DNA of 64,000 nt from Talpa occidentalis (Eukaryota; Chordata; Mammalia; Eulipotyphla; Talpidae): contig NW_023605083.1 in assembly GCF_014898055.3 (NCBI RefSeq), positions 89,559,721 through 89,623,720 of the forward strand, in the 5' to 3' direction. A program made the translations under genes and the position numbers. Positions 35,306-48,267 of the stretch are shown here, one piece after another. The number at the start of each line of letters is the position of its first letter. Position 1 is the first letter of the stretch. The notes below the pieces were generated by a model. The model was not told where the DNA came from and made no database searches. It was given only the letters and a program-made list of their open reading frames with translations.

Positions 35306-35940
35306 TCAAGAGTTGTCTATAGAAGCCTGGGTTGAGTCCTCGCGGAAGACCCTCAGGGCATGCTCTGAGCAGCCCCCGCCCAGGCGCCCACCTCCCTCAG
35401 CAGCCCTGGGAGGCCACAGAAACCTCCCCACACTCCCACCCAGGCAATCTGGTGTGACAGCTCTACCTCTTCCTGCACCCCTCCACGCCCCACCCCTCCA
35501 CTGTGACTGCCACCCTCTCACCCAATCCTGGCGTGGCCTCCCTGCCTCTCCTCACTAGCCTCCACCACAGACTCCTTCGCACATGTCCCCCCTACTCCCT
35601 TTGACCTCTGGGCAGTGGACTCCCTGAGGTCCCTGCAGCTTCTCCCTCCTTCTCTTCTCACCTTTGCCCTCTTGCCTCCTTCATCTCTTCGTGCCCCTCC
35701 TTCCAGAGATCACATGACCCTGAAGGCCATCCAAACAGCATCCCCAGGCACCAGGACCCTCCCATTGGTCAGTTGTCAGTCAGGGCTCAGGGCTGCTCCT
35801 TCACTTGCCACTGGGATCACCGGAGTCAGGACCTGCTGCTCCTGTCACCACCTCCCCCTGCCCCTCTCTCCCTGCCTCCCTCCTGCTCTCCCTCTCCCCC
35901 TCTCTCCCACTCCTCTCTCCTTGCCTCCCTCTCTCAGCAG
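35306..35940. other. C/T-rich sequence
   Basis: Polypyrimidine-rich, most strongly at 35840-35935 (TCTCCC/CTCC units). The long complementary frames here result from low complexity. Confidence 0.5.
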
Positions 35941-35944
35941 AGCT

Positions 35945-36115
35945 GGCATACTTGGTTGACAGGAAATAGCAGGAACTTTGGCGTCAGATGAACCTGCGTT
36001 CAGATCCTGCTGTGAACCTCCAGGTTTCTTGACTTTGGCCAAGTTGCCTCCGTGTCCTTAACTATAAAACAGCACTGATCAATCCCCCTTCTGAGTGTGC
36101 TTTTAAGAAACTAAT
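35945..36115 (+). repeat. MIR relic
   Basis: 'gaactttggcgtcagatgaa', 'cctgcgttcagatcctgctg', 'cttgactttggccaagttgc' and 'ccttaactataaaacagcac' give the complete MIR order. Confidence 0.8.
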
Positions 36116-36677
36116 GAATTGGGTCAACACACTCTCCCCTTTTCCTGCTGCCCCTGCACTAGCTCAGGCGCCAGCAGCAACCACCTCTGAGCAGGTTTCT
36201 CTGCCTCGACACTCCCCTCCTCACCCATCAGCCACCCCACTTCCAGACACTTAGAAAAACTCATTTCTGACCCTGTCCCTTGCTCTTAGCCCTTTTGGGC
36301 CTGCCTGTGGCTCACAGGCTAAAGTCCAAAGCAGAAGCAGCACTAACAGCTCTGAGGAAGAGCCGACCATGGAGCCCACAGCTAATTTCAGGTCTTCATT
36401 CCCCCACTAAGTTCCAGCTCAGACTTTGGGCCCTCTCTCTGACCTCACAAGATTGTTGTGGGGATTAAATGACTAAGCTATGAAAAGCCCCATCAGGGGT
36501 GGAGCGCATAGTAGGTGGTTAAGAGAGGCTGGCTCTCCTTCCCTCTTTCCCCCTTGCTCCCTTAATTCCAGCCAGATAATTCACAGTCGATCTTTCAGTG
36601 TGAACAGTGTGTTTTTCGTTTATACACCCACTTCTCAACCTATGCTTTGTCCTTTTTGCTTTTTGAAATCAAGTGAC
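36116..36677. other. Unassigned, with a MIR tail fragment
   Basis: A MIR tail-like piece 'gattgttgtggggattaaat'...'gcgcatagtaggtgg' is at 36450-36522. Otherwise nothing recognised. Confidence 0.45.
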
Positions 36678-36944
36678 GGGGCCTGCCTGGTGGCACAGGG
36701 GTTGGGATACAACTTATGAAGATGTCCACAGCCTCTGCAGTGTGAGTTCGATCCCCTGCCAGGGAGAAGACTCACATGGTGCAGCAGACCTCTCCTGACT
36801 TGCCCGCTGCTCCCCTCAGCAGTGTATTTCAGTAGATCTGCCTGTTCTATTCCCTACTATGTCTCTGGCGAATCCTCTCACCCCTGCACCTCTGGCCTTC
36901 ACCCCAGCTCTTGTATGCATAAATTAATAAATCTTTTTAAAAAA
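36678..36944 (+). mobile_element. SINE (full-length T+ type)
   Basis: Starts GGGGCCTGCCTGGTGGCACAG, contains GTTCGATCCCC and ends TTAATAAATCTTTTTAAAAAA. Target duplication TCAAGTGA on both sides (36669-36676 and 36950-36957). Confidence 0.92.
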
Positions 36945-39465
36945 TGAATTCAAGTGATGGTTTAAATTGTCTGTCAATATTTGGGGAGTATCAGCACCTA
37001 AGTGGGGGGAGCCGCCTGTGGGCAAAAATTCCTGCTTGGAACAAGGTGGTGGTTGAAAGGGGAGGGTGCGTGTTAGACGTTTATTGCTTGTTTCACTAAT
37101 ACTTACCTCTCTATTTTTCCCTCAATTTATCTGCTATTACATACTGTTCACAGTTTAATGCCCTATATCCAAAGTTGGGAAAAGAAATGTCTCTGGTTCT
37201 TGCTTTTTCTTTCTTTTGAGAAAAATCCTCATCTTGAGCTAAGCCTCTTTACTTGCCTACGCCACCTCAGGCATCCCCACTAGGAGTGAGTGGGCTTCAG
37301 CAGGCTCTCTTGCCTGCTCTGGGCCTCCCTGCCTCCTCGGTCCAGGATGTCCCCATGTTGTCCACAAACCTTCCCACCCCTCCTGTCTGCCCACAGCCTG
37401 TTGCCCAGGCCACCTTCCTGCACCCTGCCACCTACCCTGTTTTTTCCTATTGAACTTCAAAACATCTTTTTTTAAATTATGGTAAAATACCCTTAATATA
37501 AAATGTACCATCTTAACCATTTCTAAGTGCACAGGTCAGTGGCAGGAAGTGACTCACTGCAGGCAATCATCACCCCCTTCCATCTCTGAACTCTCTTCTT
37601 CCTAAACCGAACTCTGTCTCCATTGAACACAAGCCTCCTTCTCAGAGAGGCTCATCACAGTTAGTTACATGGAGGCGGAAGTCACATTATCCGGGCTCAC
37701 ATGTATACAGAGCACTCAGAGCTGTCCCAGCACATAGGAAGTGGCTCCAGAAGTATTACCTGCCTGGAGTTTTTCAGTTAAAGAGCCCATTCCACTGGTG
37801 TCAGGTGAGTCACCACAGATCACAGCGCTAACACATACACTGGAATGAGGCCTGTGAGATTCAGGGTCCAGATGGGTCAGTGTGATTCAGCCACCGCTCA
37901 CCTCTATGCACCTAGCCCTGTAGCCAGAGCCCTAGAATGAACAAGCTTTCCCACACACTCCAGTCTCCTTGGGAAGGCAGACATGTGTAAAATGGAACTT
38001 GGTATGAGCTTCCCAAAGTGTGGACAGAGCTACTAACTCTGCTGCATGGGCCTGAAAGCACAGAGAGGAGTCCTGGAACTGGATCTTAAAATACGAGTAG
38101 GTTTGGGCTATGAGCTGGGGAGGCACAGCGTGTGCAGGAGCTCAGAGTGGGGACTTGCAGTGTGAGAGCAGAGCCTGCCGCAGGCCTAAGGGGAGGCAGG
38201 GAGAGAACAGGTTTCTTAGCCTGCTGTCCACGACACATCAAGGCACGTTCCTAGGGATGACAATGCCTGGACTCCCGCCAGGGCATCAGACACGCTACTT
38301 TCTCATCAGCACCTGCAGGCAAAATCATCAATACTATTGTGCCCTTGGAGATGACCTTCCAAACCTTCTTTGGAAAAAAAAAAATGGGCAAGAAATGGTT
38401 CTCTTTCCTCTCCCTTCTACTCCACACAGATCCCAATTTGGAAAACCCCACCTTCTTCCAGGTTCCAAGAGCTAGTATCTAGGGCACCAACTATAAAGAC
38501 CTGACATAAAATAATGAGTTGGCAGTTGAAACTTCACATCCCCAAGAATGACAGGATTTGAAGGGTATTTGAAGGTCACCTGGTCTGATGTGGCTCTGAG
38601 CAGTGGTGGGAGGTGGGGATGGAGCTACATGGAAGTGGGTCAAGCCCTGATGTGGAAGGTCTGAAACCCAGCCAAGGCTGAGCTGAGTTGCAGAGCTCCC
38701 CACTTTCAATCAGGTTCTCACTCACACTTTTTGGCAGTTGGACCTGGGCAGACCCATAGACTCAGGAATGAGCTGCCTGAGATCTGCTGAGTGGACACCT
38801 TTGCCGGTGCTCTCAGTCCTTACCAAAGGGCCTATAAATCACCCTCCTCGGCAAGCAGGCAGCCTGTGGGAAAAATCCATCCCGACTCTTGAATTCCCAT
38901 TTCCAATGGTCTTCAAGAAATTATTGAGAAAATCAAAACACTATGTTTCGAAATGCTCTTCAAGACTCACCACAGTTCAAACGGTTTCCATAAATTCAGA
39001 ACGCGAAAGGCATTTTTCAAAGGTTTACTGTTCCCCAAATGACAATAACGCCATATTGACTGACTTCCAGGGAGCTCTGGGAGTTTGGGAAAACCAGTCA
39101 AGCAAGCAAGATCTTTAAGTGAAAAAAAAAAAAAAAAAAAGTTGGTGAACTTGACAGTTTTGTTAAAGTTCACAGCTTTTCCCATTTTGAGAGCACTTTT
39201 GCAGGTCCCACTGCTTCTGGGTGTCGGTTAACACCCTCCTCTCCATAGACCTCTGGCCTTCGACATCACGCTTGCCAGTTTGCCCTCCACTGCTGCCAGA
39301 GCCAGATTTCTCAAACACAAAGTGAATGTTACTGTTCAAAAAGCATGCCACTCCTCCTCTCAGCATTTCCCTTGAAGGAGACCGTGCAGCTTCTGCAGAA
39401 TCCACTCCATCCCAAGCCCCACCCCCAGCCAAAGGAGAGAAGCTCTAGAATACTGAGCATCTGAG
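36945..39465. other. Unassigned sequence
   Basis: No gene recognised. An A-run of about 20 lies at 39121-39140. Frames up to 126 codons at 38110-39118 have no recognisable motifs. Confidence 0.4.
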
Positions 39466-39545
39466 AATCATATATTCATTCAACAAACATTTTGAAAGTA
39501 ACTGTTTGTAGGCTAAGGAAAAAAAAATGTCAGGCTTTTCTGCCC
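39466..39545 (-). repeat. L2 3'-end fragment
   Basis: 'atattcattcaacaaacatt' is the reverse complement of the L2 terminal 'aatgtttgttgaatgaat'. Confidence 0.5.
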
Positions 39546-39594
39546 TCCCGCCATCAGGATAGATGATGGATCCTTGCGGTCCAGAATGCATGCC

Positions 39595-39945
39595 TGATGG
39601 CGGGCACCTGGAGTAGGGTGTGGGCATAGGTAGATGGGATTCACCTGGGCTGAGACTGGGCTTTTAAGGGGACGCTAGCAGAAGCTGAGAAGAGCAGAAG
39701 AAGCCGAAAGAGAAGCCGAGAAGCAGCAGAACAAACCGAAGAGCAGAGAAGCAGAGGGAACGCCAGAGAGCCCAGATAGAGTGAAGACTTGCTGGGGGTT
39801 GGGAGGCCTGCCAGCCTCCCGGCCCCCCAGCACCCCTACCTGCCATGTACCCGGTAAATCTAAATAAAAAACCTGCGAAAGCCACTGAGGACTCTGACTC
39901 CTCCTTTACCCGGTCTGCTGGATCAGAAAACCTGCACTGTGGTCA
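39595..39945 (+). mobile_element. Putative LTR, unidentified family
   Basis: A TATA-like 'gggcttttaagg' near 39657 is followed by a purine-rich GAAGAGCAGAAGAAGCC stretch, C-rich text, 'ctaaataaaaaacc' (polyadenylation-type signal, 39859-39872) and 'ctgactcctcctttacccgg'. This promoter-R-U5 order is LTR-like, but exact ends and a partner copy were not found. Confidence 0.35.
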
Positions 39946-40675
39946 TCCTGCCCCTACACTGTTATATACTGAAGATTCAGTAGTTAAAAAAAGACAAAAA
40001 ATGCATACCCTTAGAGCTCATTATATTCCAGAGAGGAAGGCAAACAAATCAGATAAATAATTAAAATTTACTGTACATCAGATAGTGATATGCCAAATGT
40101 CCATTTCTGCACAGTGGAAGCAAAGCCATGGCTACCTGGGCCCAAGATTCAGAAGCAAGAAGGAGGTGTGTCCCTCTTCTTTGACAACGTGTCCTGGTTT
40201 ATGTGGGTTCCAGGGTGCCTTGCTCGTGTAGCTCAATCTAATCTCGAGCTGTCTTGTTCCCACTGTAAGTTGCCCCTTCTTCCCAAAGCCAAGACACTCC
40301 TGGCTCCCAGGAATGAATCTCTCACTTCTTTCTCTATTCAAGGCAATGTGCAACATGACATAGTAGTGAAAGTCCTGCAAAGAGAATTAGGAAAGAGCAC
40401 CGTGGGTTTCCCAACAACATGGGGGAATGGCCCATTGGGAAGGAAGAGATGTGGAAGTTCCCAGGAGCAGAGTCTTAGCCAAGGAGTCTGGGACAGCCCA
40501 GGTTGGGACCCCAAGAGAGGGCAAGCACATGAGGACCCTGGAATCCACCCAACCACCTTTCAGTCCTCAGAAGACTGGCCCAGTCCGTCAATACGTGCAG
40601 CTGTGGTTGCACAGATATTAAGTGACTGACCTGATACCTAAGTGGGGATCTCCTGGAAGTAAAGTAGGAGGATAA
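39946..40675. other. Unassigned sequence
   Basis: A plus frame of 179 codons (40090-40629) is the longest here. Its translation has no recognisable motif and minus-strand frames are similarly open, so I do not call it a gene. Confidence 0.35.
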
Positions 40676-40679
40676 ACTT

Positions 40680-40880
40680 GGACCTTGGGGCAGAGAAACC
40701 TGGATTCAAAACTTCATCCTGCCTTTTGCTAGCTGAGTGGCCCTGTGCACATTATCTAACAGTTCTGAGCCTCACTTTGCCCGCCTAGAGAATGGGGATG
40801 CTAACAGTGCCGTGTCCTGGGGACATTATAAAGAAGTCATGCATGGCTCCTGCTACTGTGTCAGGCGTAGCAGGGGTGTG
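40680..40880 (+). repeat. MIR relic, near full length
   Basis: 'aaacctggattcaaaacttc', 'ccttttgctagctgagtggc', 'cagttctgagcctcactttg' and 'agagaatggggatgctaaca' run through the whole MIR. Confidence 0.85.
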
Positions 40881-40984
40881 GACACTCAGTGATATCAGCT
40901 CCTGTCATTGCTGTGCTGATGAAGGAGCTGACTGCCACACCTGAACCACAGGACCTGCCCAGGGAGCGTGCAGTTACCCATCAC

Positions 40985-41345
40985 CCGTTTCTCTCTGTCT
41001 CTCTATCTATGGCTGTCTCTGTGGGTTCTCCTTCTCTTCTCTCTTTCTTGCCATATCTCATGTATTTGCGGCTGTGTGTGTCTGTTTTTGCCAGCATGTT
41101 TCTTGCTGTGCACCTCCCTGTGCCCACCTGTGACTGTGATGCAGACTGTGATACATTTCTTAATTTCTTTGTCTCTCTGGTCTCTGCCTCTCATTTTCTC
41201 TATATCTCTTCCTCTCCCTCCTTCTTTCTTGCTGTGTCTCTCTGTCCCTCCCCTCGTCCTTTCTCTCATTGTCTCTGTCTCTCAAGCACCCCAAGTGTTG
41301 CTTGCTCTGTCTGTCTCTGCCTCTTCTCACTTGCTCTTGTTCTCA
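40985..41345. repeat. Pyrimidine-rich (TCTCTG)n-like low complexity
   Basis: Strong C/T bias with repeated TCTCTCTG/TGTCTCTC. Apparent long frames on both strands come from this bias. Confidence 0.8.
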
Positions 41346-42070
41346 AAACCAGGAGTGACCCAGTCGACTCTCACAGTTCATTACAGGGAAAACATTGAAC
41401 AATCATTCTTTGCTCATGCAAAGAGTGTGACAGCTGGAGCAAACAATGAGAAATTCAGAATTAATTGGGTGCTGATTATTTGCCAGGGGGGAAAAATGGT
41501 GGTATATATGAAACAAAAGACAACCTAGCAACAGTGAAAACCTCAGCACGTAGCAACAAAAGCCATCCTAATGAAGCGTGACAATGCAGTGCTGAGCCTG
41601 CAGGCAGCCGGTCACTGCATACCAAGAAAAAGGAATACAAATGTTAGTGCTGCCCAGGAGCCCATCAAGGCCATTCTGGGGCACTTGGGGGGCCCCAACA
41701 GCCCAGCCACATTCTCCGAGGACCTTTGTTATGAGGAGTCCAGAAATCTAGACTCTGGCCCACACATGGACCTCCATTTGCTCATTCCCATAAAAAAATG
41801 CTCATCGGTACCTGCCTGGCACTAAGAGGTAAATGTGACTCAGACAGGATCCTGTGTACAAAGAACACCCAGTCTGGCTAAAAGAGGAGAGCAAATGACA
41901 AGAGAGCATGCAATCCAAGGTCTAGCAATCCAAGGTCTACAGCACCAGGCACCATGAGTCCAGAGCATCCATTCCTACCTCTACATGTGGGGTGCAGAGG
42001 CGTCACAGGGGTGACACTTGGACAGAGTCTGGAAAGATGAACAGAAGTTTGTCAAGTGGGTTCAGAGAAC
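41346..42070. other. Unassigned sequence
   Basis: Contains a 15-bp tandem duplication 'gcaatccaaggtcta' at 41911-41940. Otherwise nothing recognised. Confidence 0.45.
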
Positions 42071-42074
42071 ACCA

Positions 42075-42645
42075 ATGAATAATGGCTAAGGTGGTTCCTC
42101 ATAAAGTTAAAATAGGACTATTATATGATCCAGCAATTCCACTCCTGGGTGGAGAAGAACTGAGCAGAACTGAAACAGGGATGCGAATCCTGTACATGAA
42201 TGTCGAGAGCAATTCCCCTGCAATCGCCAAAATGTGGAGACAACCCACATGTCCTTCAATGGACGAATGTATAAACAAAATGTGCTATATACATGATGGA
42301 ATATTAATCAGTCACAAAAAAGGATAAAGTATTGGCACCTGCTGCAATATGGATGAACCTTAAAAACATGCTATGAAAGAAACCATTTACATGAAAAATC
42401 CAGACTAAGTAAATCCACGGAGACAGATAGCCAGCTAGTGGTTGCCAAGGATGGGGGCAGGAGGAATGAAGAGTAACTGCTAATGGGTATGGGGTCTCCT
42501 TGCCGGGGTGGGGGGTAGGGGGAGAAAGTGATGGAAATGTCTTGGAAGTTGTTAGAGATGGAGCACAATGTAAGTGTCCTAGATGCCACTAAATTATATA
42601 TTTTGTAATGGTCAATTTGTTCATGGTTAATTTTTTCCTGAAACT
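42075..42645 (+). mobile_element. L1 ORF2 end and 3' UTR relic
   Basis: 'ttatatgatccagcaattcc', 'cacatgtccttcaatggacg', 'tacatgatggaatattaatc', 'tgcaatatggatgaacctta' and a G-rich 3' UTR run at 42500-42530, ending 'tggttaattttttcctgaa'. A partial ORF2 C-terminal frame (81 codons from 42082) remains readable but is truncated. Confidence 0.85.
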
Positions 42646-45600
42646 AGAAACCCAAAGACCAAGAGAAGAGCAGCAGAGGCAGCAAAGCCCATCAGCAGGC
42701 TGACGTGAGATGGGAATGTTTCATGAAAGAGTTGAAGAGACTGGAAGTAATAGGTGCACAAGAAAGATGGACTCTGACTGCTCCATAGGAATGCCCTTAG
42801 GACCCAGAAAGCCCTGTCAGACGCCTCAGCAAGACAAATGCCCTAGTTGCCTGCTTCAGGGGGGTCTTAGCTGGTTGTGCACTCTGCTTCCCCAAAGCCC
42901 TGATTCCAGCTCCCAGGGGGAGAAAATGGAGGGTCCTGAGGCCCATCTCTGGGCAGACCCATCCCCCTCCTTGTGTGTCAGTATCCAGACTGCTCTGGGA
43001 TGACCAGTGTGTCAGAGCTGGAGGGGTGTCCCAGCATCTTTAGCACACCCCTCAGGAGGAGTGCCTGTCTCAGAGATCTCCCTCAGGGACCTGGGTTCAG
43101 ATTCCGTGCTTTAAAGATCTGTTTTAATTTAGGTCCACTTCAGTCCAAGGCATTAAACCTGATCTCCCTTCGTCTGTGCCCTTCCTTTGCTCCTTTCCTA
43201 TTGGCTTTTAGAACTCTGTCAGTCACATTTGGGCTTTGATTATTTTTTTATAAAGGAAAATGTAAAGCAAATTGTCAGAGACAAGGAGCCTGCCCATCTG
43301 GAGTCTGCCCATAATGCAGAATGGAGGGTGAGCCTAGGGCATACTCAGTCAATGTCTGAAGACAGTGCCCCATGCATGTCCCAGCTTTGAACATGACTGG
43401 CACCACTGGAGGTACCTGGCACAGGCAAGTTGAAATTGAGGATGCAGGGACCAGCAACCAGCCAGACCTGCCCTCAAACCCCAAACAGCACATTGGGGGG
43501 CTGGCAAAAGTACAGGCCAGAGGGCAGGACCCTGGGACAGACTGACTGTGGCCAGATGTGCCAGGACAGGGCATCAGAGTGTGACATAGAGGGGATCCAA
43601 GGGTGGCAAGCCAAGATCATCATTGCCAAAGCGAACCCCATTTACACATCCATCTACCAACATATATATGCATCATCCAGCTGTCAGTTTAACCAGCCAC
43701 CCATCCACCCATCACTTCATATACCCTACCTGTTCTTCCACCAACTCACATTCCATCCATCCAACCAATTACTAGTTATTAAACTCCCACTCGCTGGCAG
43801 CAGTGCCTTAACTCTGCAGGAAAGTGTACCAGAGGATAAAACATGAATAGACTAGGACCACGGGACAGGGACCCCCTAGGTTCCCAGAGGAGCCAAAACA
43901 CTCACAAAATTTGAGGTCAGAAGAAACCTAAGAGGCTTGCTGAAGTAGAGTCAGCTTTCAGACTTCCCTCCCAGATGGGAAGTTGTTCACAGGTGAGAAG
44001 CAGCATACAGAGATGGCCCTGTGGCTGCGTCCCAGAACAGGAGACAAAAACCCTAAACCCTTTGTGGTTGGACCAGGGAATGATCCTGGAGCCTTCACAG
44101 GAGCTGAGCCAGCTAGTGGGGTGAGGACTGAGTGCCAGCTGAGAGGCTCTAGGACTCAGGGCATTACAGAGGAGGGACTTGGGCTAAGAAGTCCAAGATC
44201 CAGGGCTCCCTTCAGCAACCCTGTGGTCACCTCCGAGCTTCCTCCTCTGAGCAGCATCACTGTGCTAGGCAGGGACCTCTGTGTGGCTCGCGAGGCCTTT
44301 CCCAATAGCAGACAGAGCTGTGCTGGGGTCGAGGCCTCGGGGTACTCAAGATTCAGTAAATCAGGACTCAAGTAGGCCCTTGCTGAGCTAAGTCTGCAAC
44401 TGACCTCAGTATCCACAAGGAAATTTCCCTCCTGAAGAGATGTGATGATCCAGAGCAAAGGAACAATTTTCAAGTATGCTCCAAGTTAGGTCAAAGTTCA
44501 CAGCAACTTGCCAAAGTCCTCGAGAAGGAGACAGTGTACAGCATGTCACAGCCTCAGACTTCATCTCTGGCAAGCTGAGTCACTGGCCAGCAAGCTCACT
44601 GTAAGCTTTCTATTTGTTTCTTGGGGCCCTGAATGCTCACCCCAACCTTGGGAGGGGAACAGAGCCATGGCTGGAAATAGAAACCTCGGTTATAGGACTT
44701 GCCAAAGCCAGTTAGTCATCAGTGACCCAAGCAGGTAGCAATTTGGGGCTTCTTACTCCAACCTAACTGCTCTGACCTTGCACCCCTGGGACAGATGTGA
44801 GCAGAGACATCAGGCAAGACTCAATTACTAGAAGGGAGCACAGGAGACCTGGGTTGGGAGGGGATGGATGTCCAAGCCACTAGTGGGGCCAAGATGATCC
44901 CCTGGGCAATGAGGGTGCCTGAGTCCTCAGAAAGCCAACAGCCTCCATGTGGACAGCTCGTGGGGCAATAGATTCAATATGCTAATTTAAAGACTTATCA
45001 TTTAGATGCTTACCAATATTTCTTTAGTTTCCTCTATAAATTTTATTGTGTCTTTCTTCACAAGACCATGTGAAATGCCTTATATCCCCCAGACCCTCTC
45101 ATGATTAAGTAACCGCTGGGCATTTAATACCCACCTGTGAATGTCATCTCTTGCATGGATTTTAGATCCAGTCACCAAATATTCTATCAGTTCTATACTT
45201 AATCTCTCCCAGGTAAACAAATGGTGGCAGCAAAAATGTGCTTCCCTTTGTGACAGTTCCTACAGGACTGAATTGCACTGAACCTACATGGGCCCTGTGC
45301 CCATCCCTGAGCCACACGCTGTGGCTTTGGCAATGAAGGTGAATCCAGTGCTGCCCCTGCAGATCTGTGTAGAATAAAGGACAGAGATGGAGAGCAAAAC
45401 TCCCAATTCTGCCCCACAGAGGGATACTGGCTTCAGGGTCCCGAACAGGCACAAGGGCCTGGTGGGTGGGGCTAGGCCTGTGCCATCCTGGTGTGGTTTC
45501 AGCAGCCCCCAATGAGCTCAGCCTGCGCTGGCTACAACCAGCCCAGCAGTGTCCTCGGATGCAGCCTCTGCTCACTGAAGGCCCAGAGGGAGCCAGCCAA

Positions 45601-45855
45601 GGTGAAAAGCTCTCAGGCCAGTGCCTTGGGCCACCTCTTTGACCAAGGCCTGAGGACCCAAATGGGCCATCAGCTCACTCCCAACCAGCCAGGAGGGCTG
45701 ACCACTGCTGACAGTCAAGAGTAAATGGACCTTCCCAACCCAAAGAGAAGAAAACACTGCAATTCAGGGAGTTTTGGTGAAATGGTAGGAAAAGGTCATG
45801 GAGGAATAAATCATGGAGATTAAAAGAATGCCCAGCTCTATGGCAGTTGAATCTG
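42646..45855. other. Unassigned, with a possible L2 end
   Basis: A weak L2-minus-like piece is at about 43765-43850. Frames up to 138 codons in several phases carry no motifs. I see no exon-like signals I would trust. Confidence 0.35.
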
Positions 45856-45869
45856 TGCTGCAGCCCCCT

Positions 45870-46040
45870 GGTTTTCTCTTTAATCATCAGTCTCTAATTC
45901 TGGTACATAAAATTACAAGCTTATTGATAATGATTAGTGATTTACTGGAGAAATCCCAGCCCTAATTAAGAGCTGAAGCTGACACGGCTTTTCAAATTCC
46001 TACCAAGGTCCAGCAAGGAATTACCTATTTCTGAGGAGCA
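45870..46040. promoter_or_regulatory. Candidate conserved non-coding element
   Basis: Repeat-free, ATTA-rich: 'tctttaatcatcag', 'tctctaattctgg', 'cttattgataatgattagtg', 'ccctaattaagagctg'. Weak evidence for an enhancer. Confidence 0.3.
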
Positions 46041-47177
46041 AATAACAGTAGTGGGCACAGGGGGTGCCTGGACTACCTTATGAACACGGGCTTGGCTGAA
46101 TTAATATGTATAGAGGGTTGCTCTGTGTGTTTGCAATTTGCTGGAAATTGGGGCACAGACATGCACTGGGGAGAGAGCCATGCTGGTCCCTGAACATGCA
46201 ACTGCTCCCTCAGGGAAAAAGCAGCAGACAGCAGTGCTCCTGGTGGCTGCCCAGGGTCAGGGGTCAAGGTCAGCGTGCAGTCAGAGTCTCAGTATTTGAT
46301 GAGCATCAAAGCTCAGTCTTTGGTCAGGGTATGAGGCCAGTACGTGTCCAGTGGGAGGTGAGTACATGTGCCCAGGGTTGGAATCAAATTGTTCTGTGCC
46401 TGGGGCAAGAGAACAAGGCTCTGCCTGTTATCACCTGTATCGATGCCTCCCTGCCATGCTCCCAGGCAGAGTCTCTTTTCCTGTGTGTTTTCCTCTGACT
46501 CCAGATATAAAGAAGTCTGAGACTGACCTCACCGCCTTTGACTGTACAAAGGAAACTCTTATGGGACTTTGAGGCAGAGGCTTAAACCACCTGAGAGCTA
46601 TGGTGTCCTTGGGGTGTGTCACACATCCTGCTGTGGTTACCAGGGAGTGGCAGGGGGCAGATTGTGTGGTTCACTCTCGGGAGCACCTCCTCCCGGGCCC
46701 TGCATCCAGTCACAGAAGTCTGCAGCCAGCAGGATGATGGATTTTGGCCACACCAGCCCAGGGAGGCCTTCCCAACATGTTCCAGGACCCCTGTGATTTC
46801 AACCACACTGGAAGCTTGGGAAGGAGTTAGTGTTTTGCTCAGCACTGGCACACAGTTTCTGTGAGTCCTGCCCAGTGATGCCTTCATCCTGTCCTCCCAG
46901 TTGGTGAATGACCCTCCCAGTTTGCCCAGCACTAGCTGGTTTCCCGGGATGTGGGATCTTTATTGCTAGCACTGGAGGGGTCCCAGCCAAATTGGGAGAT
47001 TTAGGTACCCTGGATTCCTGAGAATGTTGGTTCCTCGTGTCTCTGAAAACCAGGACTCACCTGAAACTCCCAGCCCCCAGCTACAGACCAGGGGACAGAG
47101 AAACCAGCCAAGCAGAATGTTCACATTTGGGGAGAGGGAAGATAGAGGGACAAGAATCAGAATTTAGGTGGTTGAGG
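46041..47177. other. Unassigned sequence
   Basis: No gene or repeat recognised. A 130-codon plus frame at 46106-46498 lacks motifs. Confidence 0.4.
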
Positions 47178-47780
47178 TGTAGCAGGGTGGTCTCCAGGGA
47201 AGGGGGAGGTTCCAGGTTTCCTGCCCCACCCAAGGGAGGGTGGAGCTGAGCAGAGAGAGAGAAGCTGCAGGGGAGACTGAGGAAGGAAGGAAGCAGGATG
47301 GAGATCCAGAAGGAGACCTGGAGGAGGCACATGGAGCCGAGAGACACGTGAAGAAACTGCGCTTGCCATTTGGTCATGGCCTGGGTGACACAGATGTGGG
47401 TGAGAGACCCATGGGGAGGTGACAATGGCAGTTTTTGTCTTGATTTTGATTTTTCTCTTTTCCTTCCAGACTTGTCTGGTGGTTTCTGATCCTTTTCTGT
47501 GGGTCTCCATTGGAAGATGCTTTAGACTTGTGAAAGGCTTTGGGGCCTTGTTCTGGGCCAGTCCTGCTTGGGTGGACTTTTACCCATGAGGGGATGGGTA
47601 ACTTTGGGTGCTTGATTTAGAAACTGTATTCTTTGCCTTTCCTGTATTGTTCACTAATTGTATTAAAGTCCTGTCTCATTAAAGTCTCATTTGTTTTGTG
47701 TTGATGCGGCTGATGGCGGAACCTATTTAGAGCAGGCAGGTTTGTGGGGACTATGGTGGCCCTCTCCCTACCCTGTAACA
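47178..47780 (+). mobile_element. LTR, family 1 (probable 5' LTR)
   Basis: 603 bp, TGTAGCAGGG...CCCTGTAACA. It ends with ATTAAA-type polyadenylation motifs and 'gatggcggaacctatttaga'. It is followed at 47785 by a possible primer-binding site, so it may be the 5' LTR of a degraded provirus rather than solo. No 4-bp duplication is visible. Confidence 0.85.
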
Positions 47781-47784
47781 GATT

Positions 47785-47797
47785 TGACTCCCAACAT
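47785..47797 (+). other. Possible primer-binding-site remnant, interrupted
   Basis: TGACTCCCAACAT resembles the start of a lysine-tRNA(1,2) primer-binding site (TGGCGCCCAACG). It sits 4 bp after the family-1 LTR and is cut by the next LTR. Excluding that insertion, sequence resumes with TTAGGGGG at 48272. Tentative. Confidence 0.3.
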
Positions 47798-48267
47798 TGT
47801 TATAGAGCAACCCTGATATTAAACGGGTTCCTGGCTGTGGGTCCTCACCCGTGCGCTTTAAAGGGACTTATGAATACTCTACTACAGACACACGCAAAAG
47901 GGTTAATAAAAGGTTTATTTACAAGAGAAAAAGAAATAAGGAAAATATACAACTCAGGGAGAAAATAGGGAAATAAAGTCTTTAATGCGTCCTACCCGAT
48001 CCGACGACCTGGAAACCCAAAGTCACTCTCAGAGCTGGCCGGACGCTGCTAGCTGGCGGAGAGCCAAAATGGAGAGCCCCCCAAAGCCCACGTGTCTGCC
48101 TTTTGTATCCACCTGGCTGCTTAACCCCACCCTCAGGTCCCAGCCACCTTCCCTTTGGTGGTGATGGGATTTGGAGTTCCCAGTGTCTTTGGCTTTGACC
48201 TGGGGTGGGGGTGGAGTCCACAAAGCCTATATGGAATTTGCTTTGGGACATCCTTTTCCCCCTAACA
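47798..48267 (-). mobile_element. Solo LTR, family 2, with 4-bp target duplication
   Basis: 470 bp, minus orientation. Ends TGTTATAG...CCCCTAACA on the plus strand. ACAT at 47794-47797 and ACAT at 48268-48271 are the target duplication. On its own strand it has a GGATACAAAA-type promoter region, AATAAACC polyadenylation signal and a 'gggtgaggacccacag' U5 block shared by all family-2 copies. Confidence 0.92.

Noticed and set aside
40090..40629. 179-codon plus-strand frame
   Set aside because: No recognisable domain or homologue, opposite and shifted frames are equally open, no CpG island or clear promoter. Probably chance.
40889..41528. Leu/Ser-rich frames of 169 and 186 codons that look like membrane proteins
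   Set aside because: Hydrophobicity follows from (TCTCTG)n pyrimidine-rich low-complexity DNA; two phases give similar products.
47157..47510. Minus-strand 117-codon frame
   Set aside because: Antisense reading of a family-1 LTR.
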